DNA from: Micromonospora lupini str. Lupac 08
Lineage (GTDB): Bacteria; Actinomycetota; Actinomycetes; Mycobacteriales; Micromonosporaceae
Assembly: GCF_000297395.2 (NCBI RefSeq)
Contig: NZ_HF570108.1
Location: 4,759,780 to 4,823,779, forward strand
Direction: 5' to 3'
DNA: 64,000 nt
Within the stretch, counting starts at the first letter, position 1, and each line of letters begins with the position of its first letter. Under the pieces are notes generated by a model. That model was not told where the DNA came from, ran no database searches, and saw nothing but the letters and a program-made list of their open reading frames with translations. Made by a program: the position numbers and the translations under genes. Positions 52,106 to 59,609 of the stretch are shown here, piece by piece.

Positions 52106-52558
52106 CTAGGTCCCGTCATGCACGATGTGCCGGCGGTGGACGAACCATTCGCCGTCCTGTCGGTGCAGCAGGTCCTCGGCCGTGGTGCTCAGGTAGACCC
52201 GGGCCGCACCACCGCCGGGCGGTGTCTCGAAGACCGTTGCGTAGTAGCGGGTCCGCACCGCGTCGTCGCCGTCCGGCTCGGCGATCACGTTGCCGTACCA
52301 GTGCCGCCGGGTGAGCCCCGACTCGGCCAGGCGGTCGATGCCGCGCCGCATCGACGCGGCGATCGCGGTACGGCCCCGACGCGGCTCGGGTTTGACGTTC
52401 TGCCCGAACTCGCCGTCCTCGGTGAACTGCTGGGACCACTGTTCGGCCTGGCCCTCGTCCAACAGCTGGAAATGGCGGGCGTAGAACTGCAGGATCTCGG
52501 CGTACGTTCCCGCGTCGACGGCGTGCGCGGTGCTGCCGGTCGGCTGAGTCGTCGTCAT
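52106..52558 (-). CDS. SnoaL/NTF2-like protein
   Basis: A 150-residue cone-shaped alpha+beta fold of the SnoaL-like group. TYAEILQFYARHFQLLDEGQAEQWSQQFTEDGEFGQN is the helix pair and first strand. RRGRTAIAASMRRGIDRLAESGLTRRHWYGNVIAEPDG and a four-strand sheet follow, ending FVHRRHIVHDGT. Members act as cyclases (SnoaL), hydroxylases or dehydratases on aromatic polyketides, and several are non-enzymatic. A conserved His in TRRHWYGN is the usual landmark. It lies 27 bp after the SARP gene at 52586 on the same strand. Confidence 0.78.
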   Translation of the reverse strand: MTTTQPTGSTAHAVDAGTYAEILQFYARHFQLLDEGQAEQWSQQFTEDGEFGQNVKPEPRRGRTAIAASMRRGIDRLAESGLTRRHWYGNVIAEPDGDDAVRTRYYATVFETPPGGGAARVYLSTTAEDLLHRQDGEWFVHRRHIVHDGT

Positions 52559-52585
52559 GGCGCTCTCCTTCGATCGGTGGGGTGG

Positions 52586-53368
52586 TCAGCTGACGAGCAG
52601 GTGGCTCGCGCCACGGTCGACGGGCAGGTCCAGGGCCGGCTCGGCGCGGAGGATGGCCTGCTCCAGACCCTGCAGCCGGCGGGACGGCTCCAGCCCGAAC
52701 CGCTCGGCGAGCGTGCTGCGGAACTGCCGCAGGGCAGCCAGCGCCTCGGTGATCCGGCCGCTGCGGTACAACGCGAGCGCGAGCTGTGCGCGGAGGTTCT
52801 CGTGGGTCGGATACCGGCGCACCAGGACGCGCAGCTCACTGAGCAGTTCCCGGTGCCGACCGACTCGCAGATCGGCCTCCACGCGCTCCTCGTGTACGGC
52901 GAGACGGACTTCGTGCAGCCCTTCCATCCGTGCCCGTACGATCGAGCCCACCTGGACGTCGACCAGGGCCGGGCCGTGCCACATGTCCAGCGCCGCCCGC
53001 AACAGCCGAGCCGCTTCCGGGTACCGGCCGGCGGCAAAGGCCTCGCTGCCGGTGGCCGCGATCCGGTGGAAGTCGTCCAGATCGAGCTCACCGGGCTGCA
53101 CGCGCAGGGCGTACCCGCGCTCCCGGGTGCTGATCCGGTCGCCACCCTTGGCGGTACGCAGGACTTTCCGGAGGTTCATGACGTACGTCTGTAATGTCGA
53201 GTGTGCACTCATGGGCGGCTGCTCACCCCACAACTCGTCCACACAGTCGTCGACGGTGACGACGGTGTCGGCGTGCAGGAGCAGCAGGGCCAACAGTTGC
53301 CGCTGCTTCGGAGCGCTGGGCAGTTGCCCCGGCTCCATTCCCAGCGGACCCAGCACCGTGAACCGCAT
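52586..53368 (-). CDS. Small SARP-family pathway activator
   Basis: A 260-residue SARP. MRFTVLGPLGMEPGQLPSAPKQRQLLALLLLHADTVVTVDDCVDELWGEQPPMSAHSTLQTYVMNLRKVLRT is the DNA-binding domain. ISTRERGYALRVQPGELDLDDFHRIA and the BTAD helices to about 235 follow. AAGGGAAATC precedes the ATG. It is most like ActII-ORF4/RedD-type short activators and is distinct in sequence from the SARP at 49306. It lies at the right border of the polyketide cluster with a 422-bp upstream region. Confidence 0.93.
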   Translation of the reverse strand: MRFTVLGPLGMEPGQLPSAPKQRQLLALLLLHADTVVTVDDCVDELWGEQPPMSAHSTLQTYVMNLRKVLRTAKGGDRISTRERGYALRVQPGELDLDDFHRIAATGSEAFAAGRYPEAARLLRAALDMWHGPALVDVQVGSIVRARMEGLHEVRLAVHEERVEADLRVGRHRELLSELRVLVRRYPTHENLRAQLALALYRSGRITEALAALRQFRSTLAERFGLEPSRRLQGLEQAILRAEPALDLPVDRGASHLLVS

Positions 53369-53790
53369 GATTTCCCTTCGTCGCTCGGTAACGCCAACGA
53401 CCAGAACTATGCCGGTGAACGCTTTCGAGTTCCTTACCGACCAGTCGCCCGCAACGCCATTGACCTGCGACGATCGGTCGAGAACCAGGAAAGGGCGAGG
53501 GCCTGGAATTCCTACGGAGTCGGTAGGTTGGGTAGGAATGACCGCGACGCCGGGCACGGATCGTCGCGGAGAGCCGTCTTCCGTGCCCGGCGCCGTGGTC
53601 GGGGCCGAACGTCGTCCAGGCCCGGCCCTCGCCTCCGGGGCGGCCCGGATGAGGCGGTCGAGAATGTCCCGGCTACGGCGAGCTGCTCGATGGACGCGGT
53701 GACCCCGCTGCGGTTCCTCGGCAAGGGCGTCGGATCACGTCCGCCACCTGCTGATCTTCGTGAGCACGGTCCGCGGACCGGCCACAGCGG
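53369..53790. other. 422-bp non-coding region at the right cluster border
   Basis: No gene was recognised on either strand. It must contain the promoter of the minus-strand SARP gene. The hydrolase on the far side ends here, so the polyketide cluster and the catabolic locus meet at this point. I did not find a convincing transposon or attachment-site scar. Confidence 0.5.
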
Positions 53791-54612
53791 TCAGTGGCCT
53801 CGGCCCCGGTCGAGGAAGCACGACAGTAGTTGCCGGAACTCGTCCGGGTGCTCGATCGCCGGCACGTGCCCGCAGCGGCCGAACACGTGCAGACGGACAT
53901 CGGCCAGGTGTTCGAGCAGGGGCTGGGCTGCCGTCCCGAGCGGGGTGACCCGGTCCTCGGCGCCGTGCACGAGCAGCACCGGCGCACGCACCGTTGCCAG
54001 CGTCTGCGCCGACAGGGTGAGGTCGTCGACCCATCGCGCCCTGGGTGGAGGGAACAACAACGCGAACGCGGCCGCCCCCGCTCGCATCGCAGTCGCACGG
54101 GCGTCGACTGCCGCATCGGTCACGAGCGCCTGGTCGAGGACGAGGCGGCTCAGCATGTCCCGTGCACCGAGCGGACCGGCGGGGGCGGCCCAGACCGCGT
54201 CGAGATCCGCTGACAGCGGCGCCCCGGGGGCGCCCATCGTCGAGACCGCCACGACGCGGGTGACCTGCCGGGGGCGCGCGGCCGCCAACGACAGCGCCAC
54301 GGCGCCGCCCATGGAGTGACCCACCACGGCGTAGTGCTCAATATCGAGAGCATCCATCAGGCCTGCGGCCTGCTCGGTCCACAGCCGGAGCCCACCCCTG
54401 GAGCCCGCCGGGAGAGGCGTACGGCCGAACCCCGCCTGGTCCGGCGCCACCAGATGCCAGGACGTGCCCAGCGCCTGCACGGTCGCTGCCCAGGCTCCGG
54501 ACCCGGTCGTGCCGGGTCCGGAGCCGTGCAGCATCAGCACCGCGGGCCCGGTGCCGCTCTCCAGGACGTGGACGGGTGAGCCGTCGACTGGGACGGTCCG
54601 AAGTGCCGTCAC
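53791..54612 (-). CDS. Alpha/beta hydrolase of the meta-cleavage-product (MhpC-like) type
   Basis: A 273-residue serine hydrolase. LMLHGSGPGTTGSGAW has the HGSGPG oxyanion motif typical of C-C bond hydrolases that cleave meta-ring-fission products. VVGHSMGGAVALSLAA is the nucleophile elbow. VLLVHGAEDRVTPL holds the aspartate and GRCGHVPAIEHPDE the histidine. It belongs to the catabolic locus rather than to the polyketide cluster, judging by strand and the GntR, transporter and dehydrogenase neighbours. No ring-cleavage dioxygenase is in view, so the substrate could also be a simple ester or lactone. Confidence 0.82.
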   Translation of the reverse strand: MTALRTVPVDGSPVHVLESGTGPAVLMLHGSGPGTTGSGAWAATVQALGTSWHLVAPDQAGFGRTPLPAGSRGGLRLWTEQAAGLMDALDIEHYAVVGHSMGGAVALSLAAARPRQVTRVVAVSTMGAPGAPLSADLDAVWAAPAGPLGARDMLSRLVLDQALVTDAAVDARATAMRAGAAAFALLFPPPRARWVDDLTLSAQTLATVRAPVLLVHGAEDRVTPLGTAAQPLLEHLADVRLHVFGRCGHVPAIEHPDEFRQLLSCFLDRGRGH

Positions 54613-54631
54613 CGGGGCAGGCCAGGTGTGC

Positions 54632-55201
54632 TCATGCCGATGCGGAGTCGACCGACTTCGAGAAGAGCTCCATCATCGCCCTGCCGAACTGCGGCATGTC
54701 GGGCCATCCCCGGCAGGAGACGAGGTTGCCGTCCACCACGTCGGGAGCGTCGATGACCGTCGCGCCCGCGTTCTCCATGTCACCGGTGATGGGCGGGAAG
54801 CACGCCGTCTTTCGACCCTTCAGCAGCCCGTACACCGCTGGCACCTGCGCGCCGTGGCACACCAGAGCGATGGGGAGGTTACGCGCGAAGAAGTGCTCCG
54901 TGATGCGCCTGACGTCGGCGTCGACCCGGATCCACTCGGGGGCACGTCCCCCCGGAATGATGAGGGCGTCGTAGCGCTCGACGTCGACCTCGGCCCAGGG
55001 CACGTCGACCGGCAGCTTCCGACCGTTCTTCTCCACGTAGGCATCGGAGTTGGGGTCGAACTCGTGGATGACCAGTTGCACGTCACGGGTCGTCCGCGAC
55101 GAGACGTCGACCTCCCAGCCGCCCTCCTGCACTCGATAGTAGGGATACATGGTGTCGAGTTCCTCGGCGGCGTCGCCGGTCAGGAGCAGCGCTCTGGGCA
55201 C
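54632..55201 (-). CDS. DJ-1/PfpI-family protein
   Basis: A 189-residue flavodoxin-like protein of the DJ-1/PfpI superfamily. RALLLTGDAAEELDTMYPYYRVQEGGWEVDV is the first Rossmann-like half. YDALIIPGGRAPEWIRVDADVRRI leads to the nucleophile elbow ALVCHGAQVPAVYGLLKG, with the cysteine of the C-H-G motif. LVSCRGWPDMPQFGRAMMELF ends the protein. Members are glyoxalase III, deglycase or protease-like. The GTG at 55201 is chosen because GAGGAG lies just upstream. It is in the same direction as the hydrolase (19 bp apart) and follows a short repeat-containing promoter region. Confidence 0.85.
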   Translation of the reverse strand: MPRALLLTGDAAEELDTMYPYYRVQEGGWEVDVSSRTTRDVQLVIHEFDPNSDAYVEKNGRKLPVDVPWAEVDVERYDALIIPGGRAPEWIRVDADVRRITEHFFARNLPIALVCHGAQVPAVYGLLKGRKTACFPPITGDMENAGATVIDAPDVVDGNLVSCRGWPDMPQFGRAMMELFSKSVDSASA

Positions 55202-55234
55202 CTGCTTCTCCTCGCATGGGGGGACGGGTGGTGG

Positions 55235-55258
55235 ATCCAATCCGATCCGATCCGATCG
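55235..55258. repeat. Tandem ATCCG repeats upstream of the DJ-1 gene
   Basis: ATCCA, then three ATCCG units and ATCG, form a 24-bp run, read in the other direction as GGATCGGATCGGAT. It lies in the 90-bp gap between the GntR stop and the DJ-1 start and may be an operator or a slippage-prone repeat. Confidence 0.6.
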
Positions 55259-55291
55259 ATTGAGTTAGCATTCCTCGGCCCAGCCCGCCCG

Positions 55292-56080
55292 TCAAGCCTC
55301 TACCGCCACTCCGTCCGCGTCCTTGACCTCGTCGAACAATCGACGGAAACGCTCGCCGGACCGCAGGATGTGCCGACGCATCGCGTAGGCGGCGGCGTCG
55401 GGGTCACGCCCGGCGATCGCGGCCACCACGTCCTCGTGCTCGGCCATCGCCAGGTGCGTGACCTGGGTGTCGTGGTGCAGCCGGAAGAGGTGCACGTGGC
55501 TGTGCAGGCGGGCGAGCGCCTCGCGGATGACCTGGTTCTCCGCGCTCAGGGCCACGAGATCGTGAAAAGCCGCGTCGCGCAGCCCGAAGGCGCCATAGGC
55601 CGACGGCCCGCTGCCCTCCTCCAACTCGGCCATCTCCTCAAGCATTCGTCGCAGGCCGGCCACCTGCTCCAAGGACGCGCGTTCGGCGGATCTGCGCGCC
55701 GCCGCCGGCTCGAGGAGCAGGCGGACCTCGAGCATGTCCTCGAATCGGTGACGGGTGATCTGGGGCGGGATGCGGTAGCCGGCATGGGGCACGCGCACGA
55801 CCAGGCCCTCGGCCTCCATGCGGTTCAGGGCGTCTCGGATCGGCGTCTGCGAGACTCCCAGCTCGCGCGCCAGGACGTCGATCGTGACGCGGGAGCCAGG
55901 CTCGATCCGTAGCGACATCAGCTGCCCGAGCAGCGTGTCGTACACCTCGTCGGCAAGCCGGCCGCCAGATCTTCCCGGCGCCGTTCCGCCCGTCCCGGCC
56001 CTACGGCCCCGCGCGATCATCGCTTCGTCGTCCATCGTGGCGTGAGGACCTTTCTTGCGCCTTCGGGAACCTGTTGACAT
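55292..56080 (-). CDS. GntR-family regulator, FCD subfamily
   Basis: A 262-residue metabolite-sensing regulator. The winged-helix domain is YDTLLGQLMSLRIEPGSRVTIDVLARELGVSQTPIRDALNRMEAEGLVVRVPHAGYRI (about 45-105). The FCD all-helical ligand domain (about 118-245) contains RLLLEPAAARRSAERA, DAAFHDLVALSAENQVI and MAEHEDVVAAIAGRDPDAAAYAMRRHI, with histidines and an aspartate that usually bind a metal ion and an organic acid. It is divergent from the sugar-type ABC operon and probably represses it in the absence of a carboxylate or sugar acid. Confidence 0.92.
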   Translation of the reverse strand: MSTGSRRRKKGPHATMDDEAMIARGRRAGTGGTAPGRSGGRLADEVYDTLLGQLMSLRIEPGSRVTIDVLARELGVSQTPIRDALNRMEAEGLVVRVPHAGYRIPPQITRHRFEDMLEVRLLLEPAAARRSAERASLEQVAGLRRMLEEMAELEEGSGPSAYGAFGLRDAAFHDLVALSAENQVIREALARLHSHVHLFRLHHDTQVTHLAMAEHEDVVAAIAGRDPDAAAYAMRRHILRSGERFRRLFDEVKDADGVAVEA

Positions 56081-56118
56081 CAGTCACAACGCTGCGGGAT
56101 GCTGACGCCCCCACCGGA

Positions 56119-56128
56119 TCCTATAGGA
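56119..56128. promoter_or_regulatory. Palindrome TCCTATAGGA in the GntR/ABC divergent region
   Basis: A perfect 10-bp palindrome lies 39 bp from the GntR start and 190 bp before the binding-protein start, in an AT-richer patch. It is a candidate operator for the FCD regulator. Confidence 0.4.
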
Positions 56129-56138
56129 AAAGCGGCGG

Positions 56139-56243
56139 ATGATCTTCATCCTCCGCCATCGCGGAACCACCGCCATCGCTCTACTTCGATCACGTGACGC
56201 CAGCCCGCGGGTCGACCCCGCGACAGCCCGGCAACACGCCTGA
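56139..56243 (+). promoter_or_regulatory. Leader with possible short ORF and structured RNA motif
   Basis: The 237-bp leader of the ABC operon holds a 34-codon frame (56139-56243) with RSRDASPRVDPATARQHA near its end. On the RNA level the same stretch has a hairpin (56206-56211 with 56217-56222) followed by GCCCGGCAAC, a run also found in S-adenosylmethionine riboswitches. The rest of that riboswitch consensus is not evident. It may be a leader-peptide attenuator or an unknown cis-acting RNA. Confidence 0.35.
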
Positions 56244-56317
56244 ACAACCCAGCAACTGCTCGACGAAGCACATAGCGAGGCTCTAGAAGTCCCCACCACC
56301 AGAAAGCAGGCAGGAAT

Positions 56318-57751
56318 ATGCGGCATCCGAAGCGAACAGGACGAACATCCGCACCCGGTCGGAAGGTGCGGTTGGCGACCGCGGCCATGCTGCTGGTGGC
56401 CGCGACCATGACGGCCTGCGGTGACAGCAAGGACGACGACGCGAAGGCGAGCGCCCCCAAGGCGCCGGCGACCATCCCGGAGCTCACCAAGGACCCGCTG
56501 ACCCTCAGCTTCATCTGGTTCGACTGGCCCCCCGCCCACGCGCTGGAGGACTTCGCGAACGCGGAGTACAAGAAGGAACGGCCGAACACGACCATCAAGG
56601 TCAACACCGTGCCGAACGCGAATTGGCACGACGCGATGTTCACCCAGTTCGCCGCGCACAAGACCGACTTCGACATCGCGATCCTCGACTCGCAACACAT
56701 CGGCGAGGCGGTGACGAACGGCAACATCCTCGACATCACCGACTTCGTCAAGCAGAACATCGACGTCGCGGCCTACAACCCGTACCTCCTGGCGGCCTAC
56801 GGCCAGTTCCCCCAGGCGGAGACCGGCAAGCGCGACGAGAACGCCAGCCTGTACGGACTGCCGTTGCTCGGCGACACCTGGACGATGATCTACCGCAAGG
56901 ACCTGATCGGCGACAAGCCGCCGCAGACCTGGGACCAGATGATCTCCGTCGCCGAGAAGTGCCAGAGGGAGAACCCGGGCGTCAGCGGGCTGGCCTTCCA
57001 CCAGGCCAACGGCTCCGACGCCGCAGCCGTCACCTACAACACGGTCAACGGCATCTACGGCGGCAACCTCTGGGACTCCAAGACGCGCAAGATCGACGGC
57101 GTCATCAACGACGCCGCGGGCCAGGAGGCGATGGACGTCCTGGTCAACAAGATGAAGCCGCTGACCGCCAAGGGCTCCGGCAACTGGTTCATCGACGAGA
57201 CGAACGCGGCGGTCGCCCAGGGCAAGGCATGCATCGCGTTCAACTGGATCGCCGCGAGCGGCGGCCTGCTCGACCCGAAACAGTCGACGCTCGGCACCAC
57301 GCGGAAGCAGATTCTCGACAAGCTGGGCTTCGCCACGCTGCCGACCCAGAAGACGAACCTGGTCCCTCTGGGCGGTATGGGGATGCACGTGTCGGCCTAC
57401 TCCGCGAAGGCGAACCAGGCCGAGGCCCTGAACTTCATGAAGTGGTTCGAGCGGGCTGACATCCAGAAGAAGTGGGCCGCGGCCGGTGGCGTGCCATCGC
57501 GTACGGACGCCCTGCAGTCGCCCGAGTTCCTCAATGCCGGGCCGTTCAACCAGGTGTACACCGACTCGGTTCCGCGGATGCGGGACATGTGGAACGTGCC
57601 CGAGTACGCGCGCCTCGTCAACATCGAGAACACCAACGTGAACGCGGCTCTCAACGGCGCGAAGAAGCCGAAGGATGCGCTCGACGACATCGCCAAGGAG
57701 CAGCAGGGCGTCCTCGACTCCAGCGGCCGCAAAGGCGGCGGCGGACTGTGA
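56318..57751 (+). CDS. Sugar-type ABC importer binding lipoprotein
   Basis: A 477-residue family 1 (carbohydrate) binding protein. The lipobox is TMTACG with Cys34. The mature part reads DPLTLSFIWFDWPPAHALEDFANAEYKKERPNTTIKVNTVPNANWHDAMFTQFAAHKTDFDIAILDSQHIGEAVTNGNILDIT, then LPLLGDTWTMIYRKDLIG and ALNFMKWFERADIQKKWAAAGGVPSR, all typical of the group that includes maltose, trehalose and glycerol-3-phosphate binders. AGGA lies just before the ATG. The permease GTG overlaps its stop (GTGA at 57748-57751). The ligand is unknown; downstream dehydrogenases hint at a C3-C4 alcohol or polyol. Confidence 0.93.
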   Translation: MRHPKRTGRTSAPGRKVRLATAAMLLVAATMTACGDSKDDDAKASAPKAPATIPELTKDPLTLSFIWFDWPPAHALEDFANAEYKKERPNTTIKVNTVPNANWHDAMFTQFAAHKTDFDIAILDSQHIGEAVTNGNILDITDFVKQNIDVAAYNPYLLAAYGQFPQAETGKRDENASLYGLPLLGDTWTMIYRKDLIGDKPPQTWDQMISVAEKCQRENPGVSGLAFHQANGSDAAAVTYNTVNGIYGGNLWDSKTRKIDGVINDAAGQEAMDVLVNKMKPLTAKGSGNWFIDETNAAVAQGKACIAFNWIAASGGLLDPKQSTLGTTRKQILDKLGFATLPTQKTNLVPLGGMGMHVSAYSAKANQAEALNFMKWFERADIQKKWAAAGGVPSRTDALQSPEFLNAGPFNQVYTDSVPRMRDMWNVPEYARLVNIENTNVNAALNGAKKPKDALDDIAKEQQGVLDSSGRKGGGGL

Positions 57752-58698
57752 GTGACGCCGTCCCTCTGACGACCGACCACCCCGGGCAGGTGGCGTCCGC
57801 GACGCCACCTGCACCGGGTCGGTCCCGCCGGCTGAGCGACCGTGGGCTCGCCGTTGCCTTCATCTCCCCCGCACTGCTGCTGCTGCTCGCCATGTCGGTG
57901 TTCCCGCTGCTGTGGGCGTTGTACCTGTCCTTCACCGACTACTCGGCCACCCGCGGCGGGCCCGCGAATTTCGTCGGGTTCGGGAACTACACCGCCATCC
58001 TGGCGTCGGCGCAGGTCCACCAGAGGGCCCTGACGACGTTGATCTACGTGGTCGGCGCGGTCGTCCTGCAGACCGTGCTCGGTTTCGGCATCGCCTACCT
58101 GATCTCACGGCGTACGCGCGGGCGAGGAGCGCTCACCACTCTGTTCCTGGTTCCGATGATGCTGTCGCCGGTCGTTGTCGGGCTGTTCTGGCGCTTCATG
58201 CTCGACGCGCAGTTCGGCGTGGTCAACAGCATGCTCGGCTCGCTCGGCCTGGGGCAGGTGGAGTGGCTCACCCGGCAACGAACGGCGTTGCTCTCCCTGA
58301 TCGTGGTCGACACCTGGCAGTGGACGCCGTTCATCATGCTCATCGCGCTCGCGGGCCTCACCGCGGTTCCCAAGTACCTGTACGAGGCGGCCTCGATCGA
58401 CCGGGCGTCCGAGTGGTTCCGGTTCCGCACCATCACTCTTCCGCTGGTGTGGCCGCTGCTGCTCATCGCCGTGATGTTCCGGGGCATCGAGGCCTTCCGG
58501 CTGTTCGACCTCGTCTACATCCTCACCAGCGGTGGTCCGGGTGTCTCCACCGAGACGTTGTCGTTCCACGTCTACAAGGTCGCGTTCCTGGGCTTCAACA
58601 CCGGAACCGCCTCGGCGTACGGGATTCTCATGGTCCTCGTCGTCATCGTCCTCACGCAGCTCTACCTGCGCTACCTGAACAAGCTCAAGGAGGGCTGA
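57748..58698 (+). CDS. Sugar ABC importer permease 1 (MalF-like)
   Basis: A 316-residue permease with about six helices. FISPALLLLLAMSVFPLLWALYLSFTDYSATRGGPANFVGFGNYTAIL is the MalF-type opening. The EAA loop is YLYEAASIDRASEWFRFRTITLPLVWPLLLI. The GTG overlaps the binding-protein stop, and the stop overlaps the next ATG by one base (TGATG), so translation is coupled. Confidence 0.95.
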   Translation: MSDAVPLTTDHPGQVASATPPAPGRSRRLSDRGLAVAFISPALLLLLAMSVFPLLWALYLSFTDYSATRGGPANFVGFGNYTAILASAQVHQRALTTLIYVVGAVVLQTVLGFGIAYLISRRTRGRGALTTLFLVPMMLSPVVVGLFWRFMLDAQFGVVNSMLGSLGLGQVEWLTRQRTALLSLIVVDTWQWTPFIMLIALAGLTAVPKYLYEAASIDRASEWFRFRTITLPLVWPLLLIAVMFRGIEAFRLFDLVYILTSGGPGVSTETLSFHVYKVAFLGFNTGTASAYGILMVLVVIVLTQLYLRYLNKLKEG

Positions 58699-59609
58699 TG
58701 GCCGTCTCCGTCGACGAGGCCGTGTCCACGGGTCCTGCCCCGGATCACACGCCCGCCGCGCGTCGCCTCGGCGGCCGGGGCCGCTCCGGGCTGGAGGTCG
58801 CGCTGCTGATCGTGCTGGCCGTCGTGATGCTCTTTCCGGTGCTGTGGATGATCGAGACGTCCATCAAGGACAACCGCGACGTCTACGCCATCCCGGCCAA
58901 GTTCTTCGGCTTCAACGTCACCATGGACCACTTCAGGGACGTGTTCGTCGCGCCCGGCGGCGGGCGCTCGGCACTGTCGGTCGCGTTCCTCAACTCCGTC
59001 GTGGTCGCCGGAGTCTCCACGCTCCTGGCCACCGTGCTGGGCGTCCCGGCGGCCTGGGCCTACTCACGCTTCTCCGTGCGGGCCAAGAAGGACCAACTGT
59101 TCTTCATCCTGTCCACCCGCTTCATGCCGCCCGTGGTGGTCGTGGTCCCGATCTTCCTCATGTACCGCCAGGTCGGACTCATCGACTCCAAGATCGGCCT
59201 GATCCTCATCTACGCCGCGTTCAACGTCCCGTTCACGATCTGGATGATGAAGGGGTTCGTCGACGAGGTGCCCGCGGAGTACGAGGATGCCGCCATGCTC
59301 GACGGTTACACCCGATTGCAGGCGTTCTGGCGATACACCCTTCCCCTGCTCGTGCCCGGCATCGCCGCGACGGCGGTCTTCGCACTCATCTTCTCGTGGA
59401 ACGAGTTCGTGTTCGCGATCTTCCTCACCTCCAGCGACGACGTGCGGACGGCGCCACCCGCCATCGCCGGCCTCATCGGTGGCACCACCACGGACTGGGG
59501 TCTCGTGGCCGCCGCCTCCGTGGTGTTCGCCCTACCGGTGCTCGTCTTCGCCTACCTGGTGCGCAAGCACCTCGTCGCCGGCGTGACGCTCGGGGCGGTG
59601 CGACGCTGA
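58698..59609 (+). CDS. Sugar ABC importer permease 2 (MalG-like)
   Basis: A 303-residue permease. LIVLAVVMLFPVLWMIETSIKDNRDVYAIPAKFFGFNVTMDHF opens it. The EAA loop is YEDAAMLDGYTRLQAFWRYTLPLLVPGIAATAVFALIFSWNEFVFA. It pairs with permease 1 as a heterodimeric channel. The gene shares its first base with the upstream stop and its last base with the next start (TGATG at both junctions). Confidence 0.95.
   Translation: MAVSVDEAVSTGPAPDHTPAARRLGGRGRSGLEVALLIVLAVVMLFPVLWMIETSIKDNRDVYAIPAKFFGFNVTMDHFRDVFVAPGGGRSALSVAFLNSVVVAGVSTLLATVLGVPAAWAYSRFSVRAKKDQLFFILSTRFMPPVVVVVPIFLMYRQVGLIDSKIGLILIYAAFNVPFTIWMMKGFVDEVPAEYEDAAMLDGYTRLQAFWRYTLPLLVPGIAATAVFALIFSWNEFVFAIFLTSSDDVRTAPPAIAGLIGGTTTDWGLVAAASVVFALPVLVFAYLVRKHLVAGVTLGAVRR

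Noticed and set aside
53369..53790. Possible truncated gene at the right cluster border
   Set aside because: Short frames there have no homology-like motifs, no ribosome site and shifting codon bias, so it was left as non-coding.
56194..56245. Full SAM riboswitch call
   Set aside because: Only the GCCCGGCAAC run and one short hairpin match. The outer stem and other conserved loops of SAM-I or SAM-IV were not found, so it is listed only as a candidate leader.
56084..57814. 576-codon minus-strand frame opposite the sugar-binding protein
   Set aside because: It is a frame shadow of the lipoprotein gene. It crosses the GntR/ABC regulatory region and lacks any motif.
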